DNA of 64,000 nt, from NCBI GenBank assembly GCA_036946625.1, contig JAQIIU010000003.1, positions 1,377,001-1,441,000 on the forward strand, read 5' to 3'. Under the pieces are notes generated by a model. It saw only the letters and a list, made by a program, of their open reading frames with translations, was not told the DNA's origin and made no database searches. Positions 9,095 to 16,784 of this stretch are shown in pieces; position 1 is the first letter of the stretch, and each line of letters opens with the position of its first letter. The DNA is from Methylorubrum populi. GTDB taxonomy: Bacteria > Pseudomonadota > Alphaproteobacteria > Rhizobiales > Beijerinckiaceae. Both the position numbers and the translations under genes were made by a program.

Positions 9095-9775
9095 ATGCCC
9101 CTTCTGCCCGCCCTGTTCATCGTCGGCGCCGGCACCGAGATCGGCAAGACCTACACCACCGCCGCCCTCGTGCGGCGGTTGCGCGCCCGGGGCCGCCAGG
9201 TGCGCGCCCTGAAGCCGCTCGCGAGCGGCGTTCCCCCGCTCGACCATCCCGACTTCGCCGCGAGCGACACCGGCCGGCTGCTCGCCGCGCAGGGGCTCGC
9301 CATCACCCCCGAGACGGTGGCGGCCTGCTCGCCCTGGCGCTTCGCCGTGCCGCTCGCGCCCGACCTCGCCGCGGCGCGCGAGGGGCGCAGCCTCGCGCTG
9401 GCCGATCTCGCCGGCTGGTGCCGGGAGCGGCTCGCCGAGGCCGAGGACGGCGAGACCGTGCTGATCGAGGGCGTCGGCGGCCTGATGAGCCCGATCACCG
9501 AGGCCGCGACCGGTCTCGACTGGCTCAAGGCCCAACAGATTCCGGCGCTGCTCGTTTCCGGCAGCTATCTCGGTGCGATCAGCCACGCGCTGACGGCGGT
9601 CGAGACGGTGCGGGCGCACGGCATCCCGCTGACCGGCATCGTCGTCAGCGAGAGCGAGGGGGCGCCGACCCCCCTCGCGACGGTGGCCGGGCAGATCGCG
9701 CGGCATGCCGGCGTGCCGGTCGGCTGCCTGGGCCGGGGAGGGGATTTTCCCGAAAGCCTCTCCGGGATCGTCTGA
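9095..9775 (+). CDS. bioD: dethiobiotin synthase
   Basis: ATP-dependent carboxylase-type ligase closing the ureido ring of dethiobiotin from 7,8-diaminopelargonate, the penultimate step of biotin synthesis. The 226-aa chain opens with GAGTEIGKT (residues 11-19), the P-loop of the family, then KPLASG, and has the EGVGGLMSPI active-site segment. Start 9095 (MPLLPALFIVG) is chosen because upstream in-frame sequence is the REP repeat. No other bio gene is in the window, so this is an orphan. The stop codon falls exactly at the left end of repeat A1. Confidence 0.92.
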   Translation: MPLLPALFIVGAGTEIGKTYTTAALVRRLRARGRQVRALKPLASGVPPLDHPDFAASDTGRLLAAQGLAITPETVAACSPWRFAVPLAPDLAAAREGRSLALADLAGWCRERLAEAEDGETVLIEGVGGLMSPITEAATGLDWLKAQQIPALLVSGSYLGAISHALTAVETVRAHGIPLTGIVVSESEGAPTPLATVAGQIARHAGVPVGCLGRGGDFPESLSGIV

Positions 9776-9993
9776 GAGCCTGTTCGACTGCGGTGATCCC
9801 CTCTCGCCCCTCATCCTGAGGTGCCGCGTGAGCGGCCTCGAAGGGTGCTCCAGGTTCCGCGCGATTTCTGGAGCCCCCTTCGAGGCCTCCGCTGCGCTCC
9901 GGCACCTCAGGATGAGGGTTCAGGATGGGAGCAGGGTTTTCCTCTCGCCTTGCCGTTGCCTGACGAAGACACGTCGGCCGGCAAACAGGCTCT
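9775..9993. repeat. repeat family A, copy 1 (core orientation 1)
   Basis: 219-bp nested palindrome. Outer ends are AGAGCCTGTTCGAC and its near complement ending AACAGGCTCT. An inner palindromic core (9810-9916) is bounded by CTCATCCTGAGGTGCC and GGCACCTCAGGATGAG. The segment between core and right end includes CTTGCCGTTGCCTGACGAAG. Other copies are at 35200 and 58890, and a right-end fragment is at 55017. The element abuts the bioD stop on the left and overlaps repeat B2 by two bases on the right. Confidence 0.9.
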
Positions 9994-10254
9994 AAATAGA
10001 AACTCGCCATCTGAGCGAGCACAGGGTCACGCATATGCCCGCCGTGGTTTCATTCGCCAGGGTCCGTGCAGCCGGTGGCAACTGATACCGTTTCCGGTTG
10101 ATCGCTTCGGGTTTCGCCACCCTCCGTCATCGCGAGCGGCCGCGAAGCGATCCAGGGCGCGACCTGTCCGGAAAGGGCGCGACCTGGATCGCCACGGCTT
10201 CGCCTCGCGATGACGGAGGAGAGGCCGAAGTCATCAACCGGATATCGTATGAGT
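9992..10254. repeat. repeat family B, copy 2 (core in opposite orientation)
   Basis: The left arm 9992-10082 matches 6107-6197 in the same direction. The 170-bp core 10083-10252 matches the reverse complement of 6198-6367 with few differences. Beyond TATGAG the flanks of the two copies differ. Direct abutment with repeat A1 makes a 480-bp composite between bioD and the next gene. Confidence 0.85.
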
Positions 10255-10258
10255 TCGT

Positions 10259-10624
10259 CTAGCGGCCGGAGCCGCGGTGCTCCTTCGGCGCCTTCGGCTC
10301 GCGGGATTCCTGGACCTCCTCGGCCTTCTCCTCGTCGGTGTCGCTGCTGCGCTTGACCGTGTCGTCGGGCTTGGCCGCCAGGCCCTTCACGATCGTCACG
10401 AGGCGCTTGCACGCGTCCGGGAAGCCGTAGGAATCGAGTACGATCGCCGCGTCGCGCAGGGTGCGCAGGTCGCGCACGATCTGCGCGTTCTTGGCCTCCT
10501 GAAGCTCCTTCTTCGCCGCGATGGCCGGTTCGAGCCCGGCATCCTCGACATCGCATTCGGCTCGGGCGGCCGGCATCGCGGCGAGCATCAGGAGGGCGCA
10601 GGCGATCAGGCGACGCATCGTCAA
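10259..10624 (-). CDS. small exported hypothetical protein
   Basis: A 121-aa protein with a clear signal peptide (MRRLIACALLMLAAMPAARA, cleavage after ARA) and a mature helical, charged domain containing two cysteines (ECDVEDAG and DACKRLV) that could form a disulfide. The C-terminal 35 residues are a Lys/Glu-rich disordered tail. The start is ATG 10624 or ATG 10618. I do not recognise a family. It sits just after the response regulator gene on the same strand but with a 31-bp gap, so co-transcription is possible. The stop is only 5 bp from repeat B2. Confidence 0.7.
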   Translation of the reverse strand: MTMRRLIACALLMLAAMPAARAECDVEDAGLEPAIAAKKELQEAKNAQIVRDLRTLRDAAIVLDSYGFPDACKRLVTIVKGLAAKPDDTVKRSSDTDEEKAEEVQESREPKAPKEHRGSGR

Positions 10625-10655
10625 CGTCTCGTGTGGGTTGCGGGGCTCGAAAGAC

Positions 10656-11075
10656 TCAGCCGCGGTGGCGCAGCAGGTCGTTGGTGACGGCCACGAGCTG
10701 CGCGGCGCGATAGGGCTTGGGCATGAACACCGACTGGTTCACCGCCTCGGCGGCGGTGAGGCCGTCGCGGCCGCCGGAGGTGTAGACCACCGGCAGGCGC
10801 GGCAGGCTGCGCCGGGCACGGTGGGCCAGCGCGATGCCGTTCGTGTTGCGGGCGAGATCGATATCGGTGAAGAGCAGATCCACGTGCTCGCTCGACAGGA
10901 TCGCCTCCGCCTCGTCGGCATCGGCGGCGGTCAGCACCCGGTAACCCTCGTCGAGCAGGGCCTCGGCGGCCAGCTCGCAGACGAAGGCCTCGTCCTCGAC
11001 CACGAGGATCGTGTCGGCGTTCGGCGCGAACGGGAACGGGGGAAGGGCGGCGGGGGCGCAAGCGAAGGGGATCAT
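10656..11075 (-). CDS. single-domain response regulator (CheY-like receiver)
   Basis: A 139-aa stand-alone receiver domain. The acidic pair E27/D28 (VVEDEAF), phosphoacceptor D71 (LLFTDIDLA), the TSGG threonine region and the KPY lysine are all in place. There is no output domain, so it would act by protein interaction or as a phosphate shuttle. ATG 11075 has GGAG with 7-bp spacing; the frame is open further upstream but without a ribosome site. No histidine kinase gene is adjacent. Divergent from the DUF1275 gene, with a palindromic operator-like site between them. Confidence 0.88.
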   Translation of the reverse strand: MIPFACAPAALPPFPFAPNADTILVVEDEAFVCELAAEALLDEGYRVLTAADADEAEAILSSEHVDLLFTDIDLARNTNGIALAHRARRSLPRLPVVYTSGGRDGLTAAEAVNQSVFMPKPYRAAQLVAVTNDLLRHRG

Positions 11076-11187
11076 GGCAGAACTCCAACTCACCCGTGCT
11101 CGGACAACGGTCGAGCTTGCGGATCGCCGGACCAACGGGGCCGCGAAGGGCCTCGTTCACCGTGATTGCTTCGATTTGCGCGCATTT

Positions 11188-11206
11188 GGTAACCGATCGG
11201 TTAACC
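11188..11206. promoter_or_regulatory. palindromic operator candidate between divergent genes
   Basis: The site GGTAACCGATCGGTTAACC contains a perfect 12-bp palindrome AACCGATCGGTT, in the style of TetR-family operators. It lies 34 bp before the DUF1275 start and about 110 bp before the response-regulator start. No TetR gene is adjacent. Confidence 0.45.
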
Positions 11207-11240
11207 TTGACGCTGCCCCCGCAAGGGACGTGGCCGCACC

Positions 11241-11915
11241 GTGACGCGGCCCTGGCAGATCGGTTTCGGTATGGTGCTCACGGCGCTCGCCGGCTTCGTC
11301 GACGCCCTCGGCTTCATCCGGCTCGGCGGCCTCTACACCTCGCTGATGAGCGGGAACACGACGCAGCTCGCCGTCTCGCTCGGCCACGGCGAACCGTGGG
11401 CCGCGATGCTGCCGGCTCTCCTGATCGGCGCCTTCCTCGTCGGCGCGGTCTCGGGCGGGGCCATCGCGGCGCTCAGCCCGCCGCGCTGGGTGACGCCGGC
11501 GGTGCTCGGCCTGGAGGCCGCGGCGCTGAGCGCGGCGGCGGCGATGGCGGCCGAGCACGCCCATGTCGGCGTGGCCTCGCTGTTCCTGGCGCTCGCCATG
11601 GGCGGGCAGAACGCCGTGCTGGCCCATGTCCAGGGCTTTCGCGCCGGCACGACCTTCGTCACCGGCGCCCTGTTCGCGTTCGGGCAGAAGGCGGCGCTGG
11701 CGCTCGCCGGCCGCGGCCCGCGCCTCGGCTGGGCCGGCGACGGCTCCGTCTGGCTCGCGCTCCTCGCCGGGGCGGTTGCGGGCACGCTCGCCCATGCGCA
11801 TCTCGGCATCGCGGCCCTGGCGATTCCCGCAGGCGTCGCGGGCGGGCTGTGCCTCGCCGCGAGCCTGTTCACCCTGCTGTACCGGCAGCCGCCGGTGACG
11901 CTGACCAAGATCTGA
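11241..11915 (+). CDS. DUF1275 (YoaK-type) membrane protein
   Basis: A 224-aa integral membrane protein with about six hydrophobic segments. The N-terminal GFVDALGF and YTSLMSGNTTQLA signatures are typical of DUF1275/YoaK proteins, whose transport or other function is unknown. The GTG start at 11241 follows a weak ribosome site. A second signature, MGGQNAVL, lies near the middle. The stop is 17 bp from the WD40 gene start, so the two are likely co-transcribed, though no functional link is known. Confidence 0.85.
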   Translation: MTRPWQIGFGMVLTALAGFVDALGFIRLGGLYTSLMSGNTTQLAVSLGHGEPWAAMLPALLIGAFLVGAVSGGAIAALSPPRWVTPAVLGLEAAALSAAAAMAAEHAHVGVASLFLALAMGGQNAVLAHVQGFRAGTTFVTGALFAFGQKAALALAGRGPRLGWAGDGSVWLALLAGAVAGTLAHAHLGIAALAIPAGVAGGLCLAASLFTLLYRQPPVTLTKI

Positions 11916-11932
11916 AGGAAGGCCCCTCCGGC

Positions 11933-12940
11933 ATGAGCGTCTCCGCGCCCTCCCTCACCGAGCACGTCGCCGACATCGCGGCCGGTGCCCACGTGACCGC
12001 CGCCCGCTGGCTGAAGGGAACCCTGGCGCTGGCGCTCGCCGATGGCGGCGTTCTTCTCCGGCACGAGGATGCCGCCGAGACCGTTCCCGCCCACCCCGAG
12101 GCCGGCCTCCTCGTTGCGGTGGGCGACGGCGCCCGGCTGGTGAGCGGCGGCGGCGACGGCAGGGTGGTCGCGACCGACGCGAGCGGCCGCGTGGCCGAAC
12201 TGGCGCAGGCCAAGGGCGGCGGCTGGATCGACGCCCTGGCGCTGCACGGCGACGGCTCGGTCGCCTTCGCCGCGGGCCGCACCGTCGTCGCCCGCGATGC
12301 CAAGGGCCGCGAGAAGACGTTCGCCGCGCCCTCCACCGCCCGCGGCCTCGCCTTCGCGCCGAAGGGCTACCGGCTGGCGGTGGCCCACTACAACGGGGTC
12401 AGCCTCTGGTACCCGAACCTCGAGACGCCGCCGAACTTCATCGAGTGGAAGGGCTCGCATCTCGACGTGACGTGGTCGCCCGACGGCCGCTTCGTCGTCT
12501 CGACCATGCAGGAGAACGCGCTCCACGGCTGGCGCCTCCAGCCCGACCGCGGCCACATGCGCATGTCGGGCTATCCCGCGAAGGTCCGCTCCCTGTCGTG
12601 GTCGGCGGACGGCAAGTGGCTCGCCACCAGCGGCGCCGAGGCGGCCATCGTCTGGCCGTTCGACTCGAAGGAGGGTCCCACCGGCAAGGCGCCGCGCGAA
12701 TGCGGCGTGCGGCCGGCCCGGGTCTCGCAGGTCGCCTTCCACCCGAAGGCGCCGGTCCTGGCCATCGGCTACGAGGACGGCTGCGTGCTGCTGGTGCGCT
12801 TCACCGATGCCTCGGAGCTGCTGGTGCGCCCGGCGGTGAAGGGCAGCGCGGTCTCGGCGCTCGCCTGGGATTCGACCGGCGCCCGCCTCGCCTTCGGCTG
12901 CGCCGACGGGCAGGCCGGGCTGCTCACCCTGCCGGCCTGA
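11933..12940 (+). CDS. WD40-repeat protein
   Basis: A 335-aa cytoplasmic beta-propeller. Degenerate WD-type repeats are visible: LDVTWSPDGRFVVS, VRSLSWSADGKWLAT, VSQVAFHPKAPVLAIGY and VSALAWDSTGARLAFG, probably six or seven blades. ATG 11933 has AAGGAAGG immediately upstream. There is no signal peptide. Such propellers act as scaffolds; the partner cannot be read here. It forms a probable short operon with the DUF1275 gene before it and the 86-aa gene 15 bp after it. Confidence 0.87.
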   Translation: MSVSAPSLTEHVADIAAGAHVTAARWLKGTLALALADGGVLLRHEDAAETVPAHPEAGLLVAVGDGARLVSGGGDGRVVATDASGRVAELAQAKGGGWIDALALHGDGSVAFAAGRTVVARDAKGREKTFAAPSTARGLAFAPKGYRLAVAHYNGVSLWYPNLETPPNFIEWKGSHLDVTWSPDGRFVVSTMQENALHGWRLQPDRGHMRMSGYPAKVRSLSWSADGKWLATSGAEAAIVWPFDSKEGPTGKAPRECGVRPARVSQVAFHPKAPVLAIGYEDGCVLLVRFTDASELLVRPAVKGSAVSALAWDSTGARLAFGCADGQAGLLTLPA

Positions 12941-12955
12941 GCCGGGCTTGGGATC

Positions 12956-13216
12956 ATGGCCCTGTTCGGACGTGCCCCGAAGCCGGACGCCGCCGCCCGG
13001 CGCCGGGTGGAGGCCTGGGCCCGGGCGGCGGGGGGCTACGGGCCGGACACGGCGATGACGGTGAGCGAGATCGTCTGCGCCGATCCGGCCTGCCCCGGCA
13101 CCGAGACCGTGCTGCTGATCTTCCCGCCCGGCGCGCCGACGCAGGCGGTGAAGATCGCCGGGGCGCTCGACGCGTTGAGCGAGGCGGACGTGGCCGAGGC
13201 GTTCGGCCGAGTTTGA
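12956..13216 (+). CDS. small conserved alphaproteobacterial protein with CxxxxC motif
   Basis: An 86-aa protein with an amphipathic N-terminal helix and the pattern EIVCADPACPGTETV followed by IFPPGAPT. This pattern (two cysteines, then a hydrophobic strand) occurs in a family of small hypothetical proteins in Rhizobiales. The cysteine pair could bind metal, but that is a guess. It starts 15 bp after the WD40 stop and probably shares its transcript. The following 203 bp (13217-13419) hold no convincing gene. Confidence 0.7.
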   Translation: MALFGRAPKPDAAARRRVEAWARAAGGYGPDTAMTVSEIVCADPACPGTETVLLIFPPGAPTQAVKIAGALDALSEADVAEAFGRV

Positions 13217-13419
13217 TCCGCAGGCCGCCGCGCGTCTCGATTTTCGCTCCAGGCACGGCAAGCCACTTTCGGCGCCATCTGGTTGCGATGCATGACAGCG
13301 CAAGCGACATGATCTGCGGCGCCAGGAACACACCCATTGCCTCGACGTTCACGGCTCGTGTACCCAGATCGTGCATCTTCCCATGAGAGGCGTTGCATCG
13401 CGGGTAGGAAGCAGGTTGG

Positions 13420-13707
13420 ATGGCTCTGTTCGTCGTCATAGCGCCACGCAACGGCGACCCCATTCAAGCCGCTCTATCCGAGCGCTTTCCAGACGATTTT
13501 TATCGGATGAACGATACATCGTGGGTCGTGTCCGCGTCTGGTCTTACGTCCCGCCAAATCAGTGACAAGCTCATGATTACCGAAGGCACGAGCGGTGGCC
13601 CGAACAGCCCGGCTGCCGTCTTCCAGCTCGGGCGGGGTTATTGGGGCGCTTATCCCGCAGGCTTGTGGGAGTGGATGCAAGTCAAGGTCGAGGGCGCCGA
13701 TGCATGA
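13420..13707 (+). CDS. hypothetical protein of a low-GC two-gene cassette
   Basis: A 95-aa protein starting MALFVVIAPRNG and ending in a WEWMQVKVEG segment, predicted alpha/beta with no signal or membrane segment. The pattern (FVVIAP, then ALSERFPDDFY, SWVVSA, SDKLMI and GYWGAYPAGLWEWM) resembles small stand-alone proteins of unknown function in various bacteria. The region 13.4-14.2 kb is visibly less GC-rich than its surroundings and uses more AT-ending codons, suggesting transfer. Its stop lies inside the start of the next gene (8-bp overlap), so the two are coupled. Confidence 0.65.
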   Translation: MALFVVIAPRNGDPIQAALSERFPDDFYRMNDTSWVVSASGLTSRQISDKLMITEGTSGGPNSPAAVFQLGRGYWGAYPAGLWEWMQVKVEGADA

Positions 13708-14161
13708 GCCTTATGGGCCGCCTGAACCCGTTGGAACACCCGGACGGCGTGAACCCTTCACAACACCGGCAGCCTTTGCTCCGCAGCGGGCAACTGAGCA
13801 GGCAATCTACACCACGCTCCACGAAATTCAGAATGAGCAGGGACGTCACAACGAGCGAATCGACACGCTGTTGAGGGCGACACATGCCTTAACAGAGCGG
13901 GTTGAAGCATTGACCACAAGAATGTCGCACGTCGATCGGTCTATTCAGGAATTCAATCCAAAAATTGACAAGATGGATGATACTTATAAGGGGGCTCGTG
14001 GCGCCTTTTGGGCTTTCAGTGTGTCTCTTGGTCTTTTGACGGCTGTCATCATCGGTGCTGCGACTCTAATCTATTGGTCTAATGCAACGCGTATTGACAA
14101 GCTTATTAAGGTGCTGGAGAGCCCGGGAATCGAAAAATTGCTGAAGCGAGATGGCAGGTAA
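13700..14161 (+). CDS. coiled-coil protein with C-terminal membrane anchor
   Basis: A 153-aa protein. Residues 1-30 are Pro-rich, about 35-90 form a heptad-like coiled coil (YTTLHEIQNEQGRHNERI onward), and one membrane helix follows (WAFSVSLGLLTAVIIGAATL) with a short basic tail. ATG 13700 has GAGG at 13690-13693 and overlaps the previous stop. The layout resembles phage or plasmid accessory proteins (DUF1515-like, holin-associated), but no family is certain. Low GC and a lysine-rich C terminus set it apart from the neighbourhood. Confidence 0.65.
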   Translation: MHEPYGPPEPVGTPGRREPFTTPAAFAPQRATEQAIYTTLHEIQNEQGRHNERIDTLLRATHALTERVEALTTRMSHVDRSIQEFNPKIDKMDDTYKGARGAFWAFSVSLGLLTAVIIGAATLIYWSNATRIDKLIKVLESPGIEKLLKRDGR

Positions 14162-14283
14162 TCGATCGCTCCAGATTGCGAAGATTCTTTAGTACTTGGT
14201 TCCAACGGCGGCTTGCGAGTGGGTTGCCTCCAATAGGAATTATACTCCAGCCTTTAAGGATCGTGTCTAAGGAGTTTTCCCAC

Positions 14284-14814
14284 GTGTTCCGTGTCGTCCG
14301 CACCCTCGGGCTCGCCTTCGGACTGCTCGCCGCGGTCGTCGCCGCGCAGGCGCCGGAATTCGCCCAGCAATACACGCAGCGTCTCGGCGGAGCGCTGGAC
14401 GAGTTGCGCCGCGCGATCGCCTCCCTCGACGCCGACGCCCAGGCCACCGGCCACAGCCGGGACGAGGCGCTGGCGCTGCTGCGCACCAATCCGGACGCCT
14501 TCGTCGCCCGGCGCGGCGCGTCGGCCCGGGCCGATGTCGAGCGGCTGAAGAGCCTGGAAGCGCAGAAGCAGGCGCTCGACGCCGCTGCCAGCCCGCTCGG
14601 GCGCCTCGCCGTCATCGCCCGCGACCCCGACATGAGCATCGCCCGCGCAGCCTACCGCGACTATCGGCCGGCGGTGCCGACGACGACCGACGGGCTCGTG
14701 GCCGGCCTGCTCGGCTTCCTCGCCGCCTGGGGCGGCTGGCGCGTCACCAGCGATTTCGGCCGCCACATGGCTCGCCGCAGCCGGCGCCCACGGGTGGAAA
14801 CGACCTCGGTTTGA
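14284..14814 (+). CDS. DUF2937 family membrane protein
   Basis: A 176-aa protein with an N-terminal hydrophobic helix, the EFAQQYTQRLGGALDELRR signature of DUF2937, a long helical middle and a second membrane helix near residues 135-155. GTG 14284 is preceded by TAAGGAG at 14268-14274 with 9-bp spacing, better than any upstream in-frame start. Both termini may face the cytoplasm with the helical loop in the periplasm. Function is unknown. GC content returns to the genome norm here, marking the right edge of the low-GC cassette. Confidence 0.85.
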   Translation: MFRVVRTLGLAFGLLAAVVAAQAPEFAQQYTQRLGGALDELRRAIASLDADAQATGHSRDEALALLRTNPDAFVARRGASARADVERLKSLEAQKQALDAAASPLGRLAVIARDPDMSIARAAYRDYRPAVPTTTDGLVAGLLGFLAAWGGWRVTSDFGRHMARRSRRPRVETTSV

Positions 14815-14943
14815 GGGAAATCCGGCGCCGATGCACGCGCCGAGGTGTTGCACCGCCTCTACAGCCCGGTCCCCCCGCCTGCACTAGGTGTAGGCGGGCG
14901 CCCGCACCCCGCTCACGGCGCCGGATCCGGTTCTCCCTCCGCC

Positions 14944-16176
14944 ATGCCGCATCCCTCGAACACGATCGTCGATCCCGCCCTCGACGCGGCGGCCCTCCTG
15001 CGCCGCGTCGGCTTCTTCGGTCTGTTCGTGGTGCTGCCGGTGACCGCGCAGGTCTCGCGCCGCGCCACCGTGGTGCTCGCCCCCATCGCCGTCGTGCTGC
15101 TGATCACCGCGAGCGCCATCGACCAGCGCCAGCGCGCGGTCGGGCCGGCGCTGAAGCGGCTCCTGACCGCGCCGTCCTTCCTGGCGGGGATGCTGGTGGT
15201 GTTCTGGTCCGGCCTGTCCCTGGTCTGGACGCCGTTTCCCGGGCCTGCGAGCGAGCGGCTGGCCAACCTCGTCGCCACGGTGGTGATGACCCTGCTGGCC
15301 TATCTCGCGCTGCCCGAGCGGATGCGCTCGGCCAACCTCTACCTGCTGCCGCTCGGTGTCGGCGCGGCGTCCATCGTCGCGATCCTGATCAACCTCGTCG
15401 GCGATGCGATGCTCAAGGACAATCCCGACGGCGACAGCGCCCTGGAGCGCGGCGCGGTGCTGCTGGCGCTGTTGGCCTGGCCCGCCGTGGCGTGGCTGCG
15501 CTCGCGCCGCCGGGATGCGGAATCGATCGTCGTGGTGATGCTGGTCGCCGGCGCGCTGCTGCTGGCGCCCGGGATGACCGCCCTGTTCGCCCTCGCCGTC
15601 GGCGCGCTCGCCTTCGCCGTGACCCACTGGCGCCTCTCGCTCGGTGTGCGGATCACGGCCATCGCCGCCGCCGGCCTGCTCGCGGTGGCGCCGCTGCTGC
15701 CGTTCCTGGCCCGGCCCGTCGGCGCGGCCCTGTTCGGGCCGGTGGCGCCGGGCGTGCTCGCACTCAAGGCGTGGCAGAAGGTGGTGACGCTGGAGCCCGT
15801 GCGGCTGGTGACCGGCCACGGCCTGGAGACGGCCCTGCGCGGGCGCATCTTCGGCATCCTGCCGATCAATGCGCCGACGACGACGCTGTTCGAGTTCTGG
15901 TACGAACTCGGCATCGTCGGCGCCTTCGCCGCGGCCTTCGCCCTCTACGGCGCGATCCGCCGCGCCGGCCACGGCGCCACGGTGCTGGCGCCCTGCGCCA
16001 TGGCGGCCTTCGCCACCGCCTTCGCCATCGGCTGCGTCGGCGTCGGTCTCACCACGATCTGGTGGCTGACGACGCTCGCGCTGGCGATCCTCACCTTCGT
16101 GGCGATCGAGCGCGGCCAGTTCCGCTCCAGCCGTCCCAAGGTCGGGCCGATCCCGCGGTTGCCGGTGCGGGGCTGA
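14944..16176 (+). CDS. O-antigen ligase / polymerase-like membrane protein
   Basis: A 410-aa polytopic protein with 10-12 membrane segments and a large loop containing the sequence VTGHGLETALRGR, in the style of the Wzy_C/O-antigen ligase superfamily, where an Arg and a His in the big periplasmic loop are catalytic. It would join or polymerise surface polysaccharide on lipid carriers. ATG 14944 is chosen as the first Met before hydrophobic sequence. No other polysaccharide genes are next to it, so the substrate is unknown. Some databases label such proteins as peptide transporter permeases, which the sequence does not support. Confidence 0.7.
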   Translation: MPHPSNTIVDPALDAAALLRRVGFFGLFVVLPVTAQVSRRATVVLAPIAVVLLITASAIDQRQRAVGPALKRLLTAPSFLAGMLVVFWSGLSLVWTPFPGPASERLANLVATVVMTLLAYLALPERMRSANLYLLPLGVGAASIVAILINLVGDAMLKDNPDGDSALERGAVLLALLAWPAVAWLRSRRRDAESIVVVMLVAGALLLAPGMTALFALAVGALAFAVTHWRLSLGVRITAIAAAGLLAVAPLLPFLARPVGAALFGPVAPGVLALKAWQKVVTLEPVRLVTGHGLETALRGRIFGILPINAPTTTLFEFWYELGIVGAFAAAFALYGAIRRAGHGATVLAPCAMAAFATAFAIGCVGVGLTTIWWLTTLALAILTFVAIERGQFRSSRPKVGPIPRLPVRG

Positions 16177-16214
16177 GGGCGTTCGTAGAGCCCCTTCCGG
16201 CTTGCGTCGCGCTG

Positions 16215-16296
16215 CTGGATCGCTTCGCCTGGCGGCTCGCGATGACGGAAAGGAAAACCCGCGCCGTCATTGCGAGGCTCGGCGCAAGCGATCCAG
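16215..16296. repeat. REP-type palindromic repeat 2
   Basis: Runs from CTGGATCGCTTCGCC to AGGCTCGGCGCAAGCGATCC, with GCTCGCGATGACGG and CCGTCATTGCGAGG as facing arms. It sits between the convergent O-antigen ligase-like and zincin genes. Confidence 0.75.
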
Positions 16297-16331
16297 TCCG
16301 CCGACCCTTCCGAAAGAATCGTGCGGCCAGA

Positions 16332-16784
16332 TTACTCCGGCGTCTCGATCGCGTCCGCTGCCGCCTCGATCGCGGCCATGTCGTCGTCGGAGAGGCCGAA
16401 ATGGTGGCCGATCTCGTGGACGAGGACGTGGGCGACGAGGTGGCCCAGCGTCTCGTCGTGCTCGGCCCAGTAATCGAGCAGCGGCCGGCGATAGAGCCAG
16501 ACGGCGTTGGGCATCTGCCCCGTGGCGACCTCGCCGCCTTGAGCCAGCCCGACGCCGCGGAACAGGCCGAGCAGGTCGAACTCCGACCGGCACGCCATCT
16601 CCGTCAGCGTTTCCGCGTCGGGGAAGTCGTCGACGTGGATGCGCACGCCCGCGCAGAGCGTGCGGAACGCCTCCGGGAGCGCGGCGAAGGCGGCATCGGC
16701 CAGCGCCTCGATCTCGGCGAGGCTCGGCGCCCGGGTCTCGGCCCAGGGATTCTCGGCCCAGGCATTCTCGGCCCGGCCGCTCAC
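16332..16784 (-). CDS. metallopeptidase family protein (minimal zincin)
   Basis: A 150-aa protein of the small MMP-like/DUF1025 metallopeptidase group. HEIGHHFGLSD (His123, Glu124, His127, Asp133) is the gluzincin-type zinc and catalytic signature with a third acidic ligand. A poly-acidic N-terminal extension with a repeated ENxWAE motif precedes the fold. No signal peptide, so cytoplasmic. Its start overlaps the stop of the HAD gene by 4 bp (ATGA), so it is the last gene of an argB-HAD-zincin operon. Substrate unknown. Confidence 0.85.
   Translation of the reverse strand: MSGRAENAWAENPWAETRAPSLAEIEALADAAFAALPEAFRTLCAGVRIHVDDFPDAETLTEMACRSEFDLLGLFRGVGLAQGGEVATGQMPNAVWLYRRPLLDYWAEHDETLGHLVAHVLVHEIGHHFGLSDDDMAAIEAAADAIETPE

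Noticed and set aside
13217..13376. Minus-strand start MHDLGTRAVNVEAMG with a hydrophobic segment
   Set aside because: It runs into the 86-aa gene antisense and has no ribosome site; kept only as a possible small protein.
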